Below, piece after piece: positions 16,428-24,541 of a stretch of DNA of 64,000 nt. The stretch lies in NCBI RefSeq assembly GCF_900314615.1, contig NZ_OMWA01000001.1:1-64000 (forward strand), in the 5' to 3' direction. Origin of the DNA: an uncultured Methanobrevibacter sp. (GTDB taxonomy: Archaea > Methanobacteriota > Methanobacteria > Methanobacteriales > Methanobacteriaceae). Both the position numbers and the translations under genes were made by a program. Every line of letters starts with the position of its first letter. Within the stretch, counting starts at the first letter, position 1. Below the pieces are notes generated by a model, which saw only the letters and a program-made list of their open reading frames with translations, searched no databases and was not told the origin of the DNA.

Positions 16428-18098
16428 ATGAATGATTTAGAAGAAATTATCTATAAACATGCTTTACTCAATGCAGCTAAACATAAAGGATCTGCAAATC
16501 CTGGTGCTGTAATGGGTTCAATAATGGCTAATGAACCTGAACTCAGAAGCAAAGCAAAAGAAATCGGTCCGATGTCAGGTAAAATTGTAGCAAAAGTTAA
16601 TGCGTTAACACCTGAAGAGCAAGCATCTGAAATGGAAAAATACGGCGTTGAAGTTGAAGATAAAAAACCAAAAGCCAAAGAAGTGGGACTTCAGGAACTT
16701 CCTGGAACTCATGAAAATATTGTTTTAAGATTTGCTCCTAATCCTAGCGGTCCGCTACATATCGGACACTCAAGAGCAGCAGTTCCAAATGCTGAATATG
16801 TAAAAAGACATAACGGTAAATTAATATTGAGAATTGAAGATACAGACCCGAAAAGAGTATTTGAACCTGCTTATGAAATGATTCCTGAAGATTTGGAATG
16901 GCTGGGAATCAAACCTGATGAAATAATTTATCAGTCTGACAGATTTGAAATTTATTATGATTACGCTCGCCAGTTAATTGAAAAAGGCGCAGCTTACATG
17001 TGTACCTGCGACGGTGCTACATTCAAGGAACTTAAAGATAACTGCAAACCATGCCCATGTCGTGACAATAGCGTTGAAGAAAACCTTGAGCTATGGGATA
17101 AATTTGATAAAATGGAAGCCGGTGAGGCAGTACTTAGAGTAAAAACTGATATTGCACATAAAAATCCTGCAATTCGTGACTGGGTTGCAATGAGACTGGT
17201 TGATGAAGAACATCCTCGTCTGGGTACAAAATACAGAATATATCCTATGATGAACTTCTCAGTTGCATTAGATGACCATTTAATGGGCTTGACTCATGTA
17301 CTGAGAGGAAAAGACCATCTGGCAAATACTGAAAAACAGAAATACCTCTACGACCATATGGGATGGGATGTGCCTGAATATATCCATTACGGTAGATTAA
17401 AAATGGAAGACATTGCGTTAAGTACCTCAAAAGCTAAAGAAGGAATAGAAAATGGTACTTACAGCGGATGGGATGATCCAAGACTTGGAACCTTAAGGGC
17501 TATCGCAAGACGTGGAATCAACCCGAAAACAATCTATGATTTAATCACCGAGATGGGAGTTAAAATGGCAGATTCAGCTATAAGCTGGAAAAAGATTTAC
17601 GGACTTAACCGTAATTTCATGGAACCTGTTGCCAACAGATACTTCTTCTGTGAAAATCCTGTAAAAATCACAGTTGAAGGTTATGGCGATGGTCCGGTCG
17701 ATATAGAAAGGCCACTTCATGCAGACCACATGGACAGAGGTAACAGAATCCTGCCGTTTGATGGAGCAGCTTATTTGGCTGAAAATGACATCAACGACGG
17801 AATTGCAAGATTAATGGATGCTGTTAATGTTAACATTAACGGTGATGAAATTACTTATCATTCCACTTCTTTTGAAGAAGCCCGTGAAGTTAAAGCCAAA
17901 ATCATCCAGTGGGTGCCTGTAAATGACAATGTCAACGTTAAAATTGTAATGCCTGACGCATCAACCAAGACCGGTCTTGGTGAAGCTGCTTTAAGTAATC
18001 TTGAAGTCGGAGATGTAGTTCAATTTGAAAGAGTAGGATTTGCACGTCTTGATGAAATCACAGATGACGAGTTAATATTCTACTATGCACATAAATAA
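16428..18098 (+). CDS. gltX: Glutamyl-tRNA synthetase (archaeal type)
   Basis: Class I aminoacyl-tRNA synthetase that charges tRNA-Glu; in methanogens it can also feed the tRNA-Gln amidotransferase route. The 556-residue protein has an archaeal N-terminal extension (about residues 1-95), then RFAPNPSGPLHIGHSRAA with the HIGH motif, and LSTSKAKEGIENG as the KMSKS equivalent. A C-terminal anticodon-binding beta-barrel region completes it. CTCDGATFKELKDNCKPCPC may form a zinc-binding insertion. GTGAT upstream of the ATG is a good ribosome binding site. Confidence 0.95.
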   Translation: MNDLEEIIYKHALLNAAKHKGSANPGAVMGSIMANEPELRSKAKEIGPMSGKIVAKVNALTPEEQASEMEKYGVEVEDKKPKAKEVGLQELPGTHENIVLRFAPNPSGPLHIGHSRAAVPNAEYVKRHNGKLILRIEDTDPKRVFEPAYEMIPEDLEWLGIKPDEIIYQSDRFEIYYDYARQLIEKGAAYMCTCDGATFKELKDNCKPCPCRDNSVEENLELWDKFDKMEAGEAVLRVKTDIAHKNPAIRDWVAMRLVDEEHPRLGTKYRIYPMMNFSVALDDHLMGLTHVLRGKDHLANTEKQKYLYDHMGWDVPEYIHYGRLKMEDIALSTSKAKEGIENGTYSGWDDPRLGTLRAIARRGINPKTIYDLITEMGVKMADSAISWKKIYGLNRNFMEPVANRYFFCENPVKITVEGYGDGPVDIERPLHADHMDRGNRILPFDGAAYLAENDINDGIARLMDAVNVNINGDEITYHSTSFEEAREVKAKIIQWVPVNDNVNVKIVMPDASTKTGLGEAALSNLEVGDVVQFERVGFARLDEITDDELIFYYAHK

Positions 18099-18107
18099 GG
18101 TGATTTT

Positions 18108-18581
18108 GTGACTTTATTTTCCAATGGATTCGCAACTCTTCAGATGCCTGAAGATTTTGAAGCAGTTGCTACAAAAGATGAATTTAATGACATGTATCTG
18201 GTAAATACTAAAATACCAATGTCAATTAAGTTTTCAACTACTCCTACTTTAGTAGGACTTCCTGCTATTAAGGAAGATATTGAAAATAATATTAAAACAA
18301 ACGATAAAATCAATTTGATAACTTCCGATTTTATAGCTATCAATGACGATATTTACTATATGATTGTCTCTTCATTTTCCGATGGTGAAAATGAGATTCG
18401 CAGAAACGAATTTTTATATGTTGAAGACAGTAACTTGTATATTTTTGAATATACTTATCCTTATGCTGATAGGGAATTGGATGATTTTTATTTAAATGTT
18501 ATCCGTTCTTTAAAAATTATTGTTCCAAAATATATTGTTGAAAATGGTAGTTATAAATTGAATAAAGAAGAATCTCAATGA
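18108..18581 (+). CDS. Conserved hypothetical protein (DcrB/PsbP-like?)
   Basis: A 157-residue protein I do not firmly recognise. It opens with NGFATLQMPEDFEAV, and the pattern of a short strand followed by 'MP..F' and alternating strands recalls DUF1795/DcrB or PsbP-like folds. There is no signal peptide, so it would be cytoplasmic. It starts with GTG nine bases after gltX, preceded by AGGTGAT, so it is co-transcribed with gltX. Function is unknown. Confidence 0.65.
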   Translation: MTLFSNGFATLQMPEDFEAVATKDEFNDMYLVNTKIPMSIKFSTTPTLVGLPAIKEDIENNIKTNDKINLITSDFIAINDDIYYMIVSSFSDGENEIRRNEFLYVEDSNLYIFEYTYPYADRELDDFYLNVIRSLKIIVPKYIVENGSYKLNKEESQ

Positions 18582-18638
18582 TTTTTCTTTTAATCTCTTT
18601 TTTTTAAAAAATAGTGTGGTGTTTGGTAAAAAAGATAT

Positions 18639-20378
18639 TTAGTATATCTTTTTCACGTCTTCAGGTTTAATTTTAATGTCTTTTCTTCTGTATCTTACAG
18701 AGATTTCATCACCGTTGATTGCATAAACCTGACTGGAATAAGTTTCTCCGTCATGTTTGAATATGATTTCATCTCCTTTTTTAAGAACCTCTTCTGAATT
18801 GTTGATTTGTATTTTAATGTTGTCTCTTGATGGTTTTGATTTAATCACATTGGTTTTTGGCTCAGCAACTTCAATTTTAGGAGCTGGGCTATTATGTGAT
18901 TCAAATAATTTACGGGTATTTTCCTGTCTTATTGCTTCATCATAATCAGGTTCGTAATATTCTCCGAATTCATCATGAGTTTCATTGATGATTGGTGCAT
19001 ATTCATCTTCGTATTCGTTAACGTTTCTGATGTAGTTTTCTTCTAAATCAGCAATAGGATCAACTTCAGGCTCATGTTCTGGTCTTAATCTTTCTTTAAC
19101 ATCTTGGAAAAGTTTTGAACCTCTGATTGTATTTTTAATTTTATTTAAATCATTTCTGTAATCTAATTCATTGGCAGTTTCATCTTTAAACAGATTGGAA
19201 TCATCTATTGGTGAGCCGAAGTTATCTTCACTTTCACCCACTTTTGTTGGTGTTTTAAGTGTTGGTTCTTTTATTTCTTCTTCAACACTTTCTTCCTGTG
19301 AATTTAATAAAGCATCAGTGATGTCATGGCTTTCTGAAATTTCTTCGATTTCTTTTTCTTCAACTTCCTGTGAAGCTGTAGTTATGGCTTCTTCAATGTC
19401 TTTTGGTGAAGCAACGGACGGTACTTCAGGTTTATTTTCACTTTCAGAAGCTTCTTCTTTAATAACATCTTCAATAGTTTCAACATCCAGAACCTCTTGA
19501 ACGCTCTCTTCTTTAGGTTCTTCAGTTAATGCGTCTGCAATAGTTTCCTCTTTTGGTTTTTTAGTTATTGTGTCTGGGATTGTTTGTTCTTTTACTTCAG
19601 GAGTTACTGTTTTCTCTGAAGGTTCTGATTTTTCTTCACTTTCCTCAGAAATAATGTTTTCAATAGTCTCTGCTTGAGGTTTTTCATCTTCAATTACGTT
19701 TTCTATATTATTAACTTCTTCAGCATTATCAGGTTCTGATTCTTCGAGTATTTTTCCGATTTCCTCGTCAGCTAGAATTTCTTCGATGAGTTTATCTTCA
19801 ATTTCCTCATTTTCTTTTCTTTTTCTAATGCTTTCTTTAAGTTCGTTTAACTCTTCATCTTCTTCATTGTTAATTCTCTGAGCTTCTTTTTCTCTTTCAC
19901 TATCTTTTCTTTTAGATTCTTTGATTAATTCATCAATGGTAAATAAGTCTTTTAATTCGTGTTTTTCATTGTTGTCTTGAGTCATAATTTCTACCTGGTA
20001 TTCTTTCATTGGTTCTTGAGTTTTCTTAATTTGATTTTCATAATTAATAAGTATCTGATTTTGAGATTCGTATTCGATATTTTTATAGTTGTTTTCTTCA
20101 ACTTCTGTAATCGGATTATAATCTTCAATAACTTCTATTGAGTTAGGATCAGCCACATTCTCTTGAAATTGTTGGGAATAACTGGTGGAATGTTGTTGAG
20201 ATGTATCCTCTGACCGGTTTGGCATTAAATTGTTAATAGATTCTTTAGAAAGAATTGGTTTTTCATCTTTTTCTAATTCTGCACCTCTATAATGTAATTT
20301 AACCAGTATGATGGCAATTACACCAATAATAAAAATTGTAATCCATAGTATAATTGTAGTTCCGTTCATTTTTCCCAA
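18639..20378 (-). CDS. Membrane-anchored acidic repeat protein with C-terminal beta-barrel-like domain
   Basis: A 579-residue protein of unknown function. Residues about 7-25 form one hydrophobic segment (TIILWITIFIIGVIAIILV). A long low-complexity, glutamate- and lysine-rich region follows (about residues 30-500). Within it short units of the form TIxDxIxEEPKEE recur (for example ETIADALTEEPKEESVQEV), a pattern suited to repeated short helices or binding motifs. The last 60 residues (KKGDEIIFKHDGETYSSQV, then INGDEISVRYRRKDIKIK) look like a small SH3- or Tudor-like beta barrel. It stands alone between convergent gltX-18108 and divergent dapL. Confidence 0.75.
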   Translation of the reverse strand: MGKMNGTTIILWITIFIIGVIAIILVKLHYRGAELEKDEKPILSKESINNLMPNRSEDTSQQHSTSYSQQFQENVADPNSIEVIEDYNPITEVEENNYKNIEYESQNQILINYENQIKKTQEPMKEYQVEIMTQDNNEKHELKDLFTIDELIKESKRKDSEREKEAQRINNEEDEELNELKESIRKRKENEEIEDKLIEEILADEEIGKILEESEPDNAEEVNNIENVIEDEKPQAETIENIISEESEEKSEPSEKTVTPEVKEQTIPDTITKKPKEETIADALTEEPKEESVQEVLDVETIEDVIKEEASESENKPEVPSVASPKDIEEAITTASQEVEEKEIEEISESHDITDALLNSQEESVEEEIKEPTLKTPTKVGESEDNFGSPIDDSNLFKDETANELDYRNDLNKIKNTIRGSKLFQDVKERLRPEHEPEVDPIADLEENYIRNVNEYEDEYAPIINETHDEFGEYYEPDYDEAIRQENTRKLFESHNSPAPKIEVAEPKTNVIKSKPSRDNIKIQINNSEEVLKKGDEIIFKHDGETYSSQVYAINGDEISVRYRRKDIKIKPEDVKKIY

Positions 20379-20621
20379 CTTTTAAATTTAATTTATAGTA
20401 TAATATATTATGTAAAATGCTTAATTTAAATATTTTCATGACTATTTAAATATATTGAAAATTTTCTTAATTTCTTAAAAAATAATTTAAAACTTATTAT
20501 ATCTATTGTAACGGGGTTTAATTAGCTTATTTAATAAATTAGCAGTATTATTTTGATTTTAAATTTTCAAAATATTTTTTTAATTTAATTCAAAATATGA
20601 ATTTTTTGTGCATACATTCAA

Positions 20622-20630
20622 TTTATATAT
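20622..20630 (+). promoter_or_regulatory. TATA box of dapL
   Basis: TTTATATAT lies 56 bases upstream of the dapL ATG in a very AT-rich 299-base gap between divergent genes. GAGGA at 20666-20670 is the ribosome binding site. The rest of the gap shows no gene or clear repeat. Confidence 0.55.
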
Positions 20631-20677
20631 TTTTAAATTATAATATAAATTAGATTAATAATTATGAGGAATCTATT

Positions 20678-21913
20678 ATGGTTGTTAAAATTAATGAAAA
20701 CTATCTTAAATTAAAAAGTAGTTACCTTTTTGTAGAAGTTGCAAGAAGGGAAGCAGAATTCAGAGAAGCACACCCTGATGCAGATGTAATTAAAATGGGA
20801 ATCGGGGATGTAACAAAACCGTTAGCACCAGCTGTAGTAGAAGCATTTGGCAAAGCTGTAGATGAAATGGGAAATGCAGATACTTTCATGGGATATGGTC
20901 CTGAACAAGGTTACGAATTTTTAGCTGACGCTATTATCAAAAATGATTATGAACCGTTAGGCATTTCACTTGATACCAATGAAGTGTTTATCAGTGACGG
21001 AGCAAAATGTGATACAGGTAATATTCAGGAAATATTTGGCATTGACAATAAAATTGCTGTAACTGACCCTGTTTATACTGTTTATGTAGATACTAATGTA
21101 ATGGCAGGAAGAACCGGCGAAATGGGTGAAGATGGAATGTATGAAGGTTTAACATACCTCAAATGTAATGCAGAAAATAATTTCGTCCCAGAACTTCCGG
21201 CTGAACCAGTAGATATCATTTATTTATGTTATCCTAACAACCCAACAGGCACTACTCTTACAAAAGATCAGTTAAAAGTATTTGTTGATTATGCAATCGA
21301 AAACAAAGCTATTATCTTATTCGATGCCGCTTATGAAATATTCATTAGAGAAGATAATGTTCCACACAGTATTTTTGAAATTGAAGGAGCAAAAGAAGTT
21401 GCAATTGAATTCAGAAGCTTTTCAAAAACTGCAGGATTTACCGGAACCCGTTGCGGATACACAGTTGTTCCTAAAGAATTAAAAGCATATGACAGTGAAG
21501 GAAATGCAGTTGACGTAAATCCTTTATGGAACAGAAGACAAACCACCAAATTCAACGGTGCTTCATATCCTGTACAAAGAGCAGCTGAAGCAGTTTTCTC
21601 TCCTGAAGGTAAAAAACAAATCAATGACGCTATCGATTATTATATGGAAAATGCCAAAATCATCAGGGAAAGCTTATCAGACATAGGTCTTGACGTATAT
21701 GGTGGAGTAAGTTCACCTTATGTCTGGGTAAAAACTCCTAACGATATGGATTCCTGGGATTTCTTTGACATATTATTGAATGAGGCTAATATTGTTGGAA
21801 CTCCAGGTTCCGGATTCGGTCCTAGTGGTGAAGGTTATTTAAGACTCACTGCATTCAATACTTTAGAAAATACAAAAGAAGCTATGGATAGAATATCCAA
21901 ATTAGAATTTTAG
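20678..21913 (+). CDS. dapL: LL-diaminopimelate aminotransferase
   Basis: PLP enzyme of fold type I that makes LL-diaminopimelate directly from tetrahydrodipicolinate for lysine synthesis; this short-cut is used by methanogens and chlamydiae. The 411-residue protein has IKMGIGDVTKPL near the N-terminus, CYPNNPTGTTL, the aspartate in LFDAAYE, and the PLP lysine in FRSFSKTAGFTGTRCGY. The C-terminal GSGFGPSGEGYLRLTAFN is family-typical. It leads a four-gene run with three poorly known genes. Confidence 0.93.
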   Translation: MVVKINENYLKLKSSYLFVEVARREAEFREAHPDADVIKMGIGDVTKPLAPAVVEAFGKAVDEMGNADTFMGYGPEQGYEFLADAIIKNDYEPLGISLDTNEVFISDGAKCDTGNIQEIFGIDNKIAVTDPVYTVYVDTNVMAGRTGEMGEDGMYEGLTYLKCNAENNFVPELPAEPVDIIYLCYPNNPTGTTLTKDQLKVFVDYAIENKAIILFDAAYEIFIREDNVPHSIFEIEGAKEVAIEFRSFSKTAGFTGTRCGYTVVPKELKAYDSEGNAVDVNPLWNRRQTTKFNGASYPVQRAAEAVFSPEGKKQINDAIDYYMENAKIIRESLSDIGLDVYGGVSSPYVWVKTPNDMDSWDFFDILLNEANIVGTPGSGFGPSGEGYLRLTAFNTLENTKEAMDRISKLEF

Positions 21914-21919
21914 GTGTTA

Positions 21920-22615
21920 ATGTTGAAAGAAAAATTTGAAAAACCTGTACAAGTTGAAGACGGAGACACTTTTAAAGTAGTACTATCAAAATACGGCGCT
22001 ATTGCATTGGAAAAACAAGAAAGCTTATCACAACTTATTGGTGAAACTCCAGGCGATTTAGATATTGAAAATGGAACTCTTTCATTTGGAGATATTACAG
22101 TTCCAATCCAGATTATTGGTTTTCATGACGCAGACGCAAAGCAATGGTCATGGGCATGGGACAATGAAGAAATATTCGGAAAAAATTTGATTAAATCAGC
22201 TGTTCAAATGAAAGCTATTGGTGATGAGTTCGATATTCCTGAATTCAATACTCCTGTGATTAATACGGATATAAGTGACTGCCACACATTATCAATGTGT
22301 ACTATCGGTATTTTAAAGATGGATGCTTATTATGCGGTTTCCGAAGAAGGTTTAGATATTTTTGTTGCAATTGAATCCGATTTAATCAAAGAAGATAATT
22401 CCTTATTGAACTTCAGAAATACTTTTTACAATTTCCAAAAGAATTTCAAAATCTATCCTAAGATTGCATTTGAATCTTATACCAAACTTAAAGGATACGG
22501 ATATAAGCCACATGATGAGTTTGCTGTAGCTAAAATCCGTGAAAGCCGTATAATTGTAGGATTCACTGAAAGAGGCAATGTAACTCGTATATTAATGTAT
22601 GATGAAGAAGAATAG
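21920..22615 (+). CDS. Conserved hypothetical protein (possible DUF6882-like)
   Basis: A roughly 231-residue cytoplasmic protein of unknown function. A tryptophan-rich strand, AKQWSWAWDNEEIFG, followed by a helix recalls DUF6882-type proteins, but I hold this loosely. Start choice is uncertain: AGGTG at 21912-21916 overlaps the dapL stop and serves either ATG 21920 or TTG 21923; GTG 21914 is inside it. No membrane segment is seen. Immediate coupling to dapL indicates co-transcription. Confidence 0.65.
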   Translation: MLKEKFEKPVQVEDGDTFKVVLSKYGAIALEKQESLSQLIGETPGDLDIENGTLSFGDITVPIQIIGFHDADAKQWSWAWDNEEIFGKNLIKSAVQMKAIGDEFDIPEFNTPVINTDISDCHTLSMCTIGILKMDAYYAVSEEGLDIFVAIESDLIKEDNSLLNFRNTFYNFQKNFKIYPKIAFESYTKLKGYGYKPHDEFAVAKIRESRIIVGFTERGNVTRILMYDEEE

Positions 22616-22622
22616 TGATATT

Positions 22623-23219
22623 ATGGATTCTGATTTAGTTGAAGAAATTGAATATATGATTGAAGTATTGACTAAATCAGGATTTTTTAATGTCGATGAA
22701 ATTGTAGAGATATTGGAAGATCAGTTCATTGAGGAAGATATTGATTTTTCTCAATTTGAGATTTCTTTAAATGATTTCGACAATGTCAATTTCAGTAAGC
22801 TTGAAAAGGTTTTTGATTCATTGGTTAAACGTGATATCGTAGCAATCCATAACTGCGGCTATGATATTGAAGAAGGTGTCAGTGATGCTTTTGAACTTCA
22901 AGTTCATCTTTTAAATAACAAGTTCGATCCTTCCGGCTTTTGTTTTTATACATTTGACGATGTTGAAGAAGCCATTTGGGAAAACAAATTAAAAATCACA
23001 TTTGGTGACTTTGAAAATAACGAACAAAAGGCAGTAGATATTGGAGAGATTGTTGCTGAAAGTCTAAAATCTGAAGGATTTTCTATTCTTTGGGATGGGA
23101 CTGTTAAAAATCAGATTGAAATAAATCCATTTAAATGGGATAAATCATTTAATGATGACAATGAATATGAAATGGAAGGAGCTTATGCTAATTTTATTAA
23201 TGATAAGGTGTTAAAATGA
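22623..23219 (+). CDS. Conserved hypothetical protein (possible DUF6891-like)
   Basis: A 198-residue acidic protein. The segment VKRDIVAIHNCGYDIEEGV and the C-terminal ILWDGTVKNQIEINPFKW resemble DUF6891-type proteins; I give this with low certainty. ATG 22623 is preferred over the upstream in-frame ATG at 22599, which overlaps the previous gene. The gene ends with a four-base overlap with the next (ATGA). It may belong to a polymorphic or accessory set carried behind dapL. Confidence 0.62.
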   Translation: MDSDLVEEIEYMIEVLTKSGFFNVDEIVEILEDQFIEEDIDFSQFEISLNDFDNVNFSKLEKVFDSLVKRDIVAIHNCGYDIEEGVSDAFELQVHLLNNKFDPSGFCFYTFDDVEEAIWENKLKITFGDFENNEQKAVDIGEIVAESLKSEGFSILWDGTVKNQIEINPFKWDKSFNDDNEYEMEGAYANFINDKVLK

Positions 23220-23809
23220 ATGTCAGATCACTAAAATTAATTCGTGAAGTAATGTTGAATTCAGCTAAATTAACTTCTGTCGAAATAGCTCAGGATTCTA
23301 TATATCTTGAATTTAAAGATGTTGAGCTTGGAATTCCAAAAGAAAGTGAAGACTTTCCTTTAACAGTTCGATTTGCAGTTGATTCTTTCATAACTGCTTT
23401 CTATAATAATATCTGGGATATTGACTTTTTAGCTAAATACAATTTCAAAAAGCAGATATTAAGTGAGGAAGTTTTATATGATGTCGTTGAAGTAAAATTC
23501 ATAGACTTCGAGTATCTCAATACCTTTTTCTATAACTATAAGAAGGAAAAAACAATTTCAGTTGTGGATGACTTTGATATTCACAATATCAGAAATGATT
23601 TTTTCATGTTGATTGAAACAAAAGAGATTGCTCTTGTTGTTGGTGGAAACCAGATGGACTTTTTCTCAAAATATGAAAGACTGGATGACGCTTCATTAAG
23701 GGAACTGTCAAATCAGTGGATGCTTGCCTTTTTGAAATATCACTTAAAAAGAAACATAATTAAAAATCCTTTATTCGAAAATCATCCTTTGATGTATACG
23801 AAAAAATAA
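23216..23809 (+). CDS. Hypothetical protein
   Basis: A 197-residue protein I do not recognise. It is predicted soluble, rich in Phe, Tyr, Asp and Lys, with no cysteine cluster or signal peptide. Its ATG overlaps the previous stop by four bases, so it is translationally coupled to the DUF6891-like gene and is the last gene of the dapL run. GGTGTTAAA precedes the start. Confidence 0.6.
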   Translation: MNVRSLKLIREVMLNSAKLTSVEIAQDSIYLEFKDVELGIPKESEDFPLTVRFAVDSFITAFYNNIWDIDFLAKYNFKKQILSEEVLYDVVEVKFIDFEYLNTFFYNYKKEKTISVVDDFDIHNIRNDFFMLIETKEIALVVGGNQMDFFSKYERLDDASLRELSNQWMLAFLKYHLKRNIIKNPLFENHPLMYTKK

Positions 23810-23850
23810 TTTTATCATATTTTTGTTTTTAAAAATAAAATAATTAATTT

Positions 23851-23887
23851 AATAGATATTATAATTGATTTAAATTACATATCTATT
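23851..23887. terminator. Inverted repeat between convergent genes
   Basis: AATAGATAT (23851-23859) and ATATCTATT (23879-23887) are perfect inverted copies separated by 19 AT-rich bases. They sit between the ends of the plus-strand gene at 23216 and the minus-strand gene at 23927. T-rich stretches lie on both sides, so a bidirectional terminator is plausible. Confidence 0.4.
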
Positions 23888-23926
23888 ATAATTATTAACT
23901 CTTTTTTTTAATTTGATGGCATGAAA

Positions 23927-24541
23927 TCAATGACCGGTTATTGTATTGAAGACATGTTGAATTCCTGAAATGAATCCGTTATAATTATTGTTGTGGATAT
24001 TGCTCATGTCATCTTCAACACGATCATCAACTTCTTTGATGAATGTTGAATTGTTGTAGTCATGAGTTGTGAAATAATGTACCTGTATTGCATAGTTTGT
24101 ATCTTCTTTAGCAAATACGTAGTTTACTCCAACATGGTTCCAAGTTGTGTTGGTATTTCTAGAAGGATTTGAGAAATATTGTTTGGAAACATGCACTCCG
24201 GATAATGTCTTATTATCGTTTTTAAGAACTTTATATCCTCCATCTTCCATGGCCCGGAATTTCGCCTCAGATATTGATGTAATATGGTCTTCCGGCCAAT
24301 CGTCCCAAAGGTCCATAAACACATATCCATTAGTGATTGCATGCGGTGTTTTTGACTGGTTTGTTAAGTTCATTTCGTCCGTAGTATTCCATGCCTGTGG
24401 AACAACAGCAATACTATGACCGAATTCTACAGTTTTATCTGTTTGAAAGCTTAAAAAGCTATTTATTCCATTAATATTGGCTGCAATGAAGATTATAATG
24501 ACTATAATGATTATAGTATGGAGTATATCTTTATTTCTCAT
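23927..24541 (-). CDS. Membrane-anchored extracytoplasmic protein of unknown function
   Basis: A 204-residue protein with an N-terminal hydrophobic anchor (DILHTIIIIVIIIFIAANING, residues about 5-24). The outside domain is rich in Asn, Thr and His, with several N-glycosylation-type sequons. The segment HSIAVVPQAWNTTDEM resembles small secreted archaeal proteins with a PsbP-like fold, but I cannot name the family. Its start overlaps the stop of the receiver-glycosyltransferase gene by 11 bases, so it is the last gene of the signalling operon and may act in the same surface process. Confidence 0.68.
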   Translation of the reverse strand: MRNKDILHTIIIIVIIIFIAANINGINSFLSFQTDKTVEFGHSIAVVPQAWNTTDEMNLTNQSKTPHAITNGYVFMDLWDDWPEDHITSISEAKFRAMEDGGYKVLKNDNKTLSGVHVSKQYFSNPSRNTNTTWNHVGVNYVFAKEDTNYAIQVHYFTTHDYNNSTFIKEVDDRVEDDMSNIHNNNYNGFISGIQHVFNTITGH

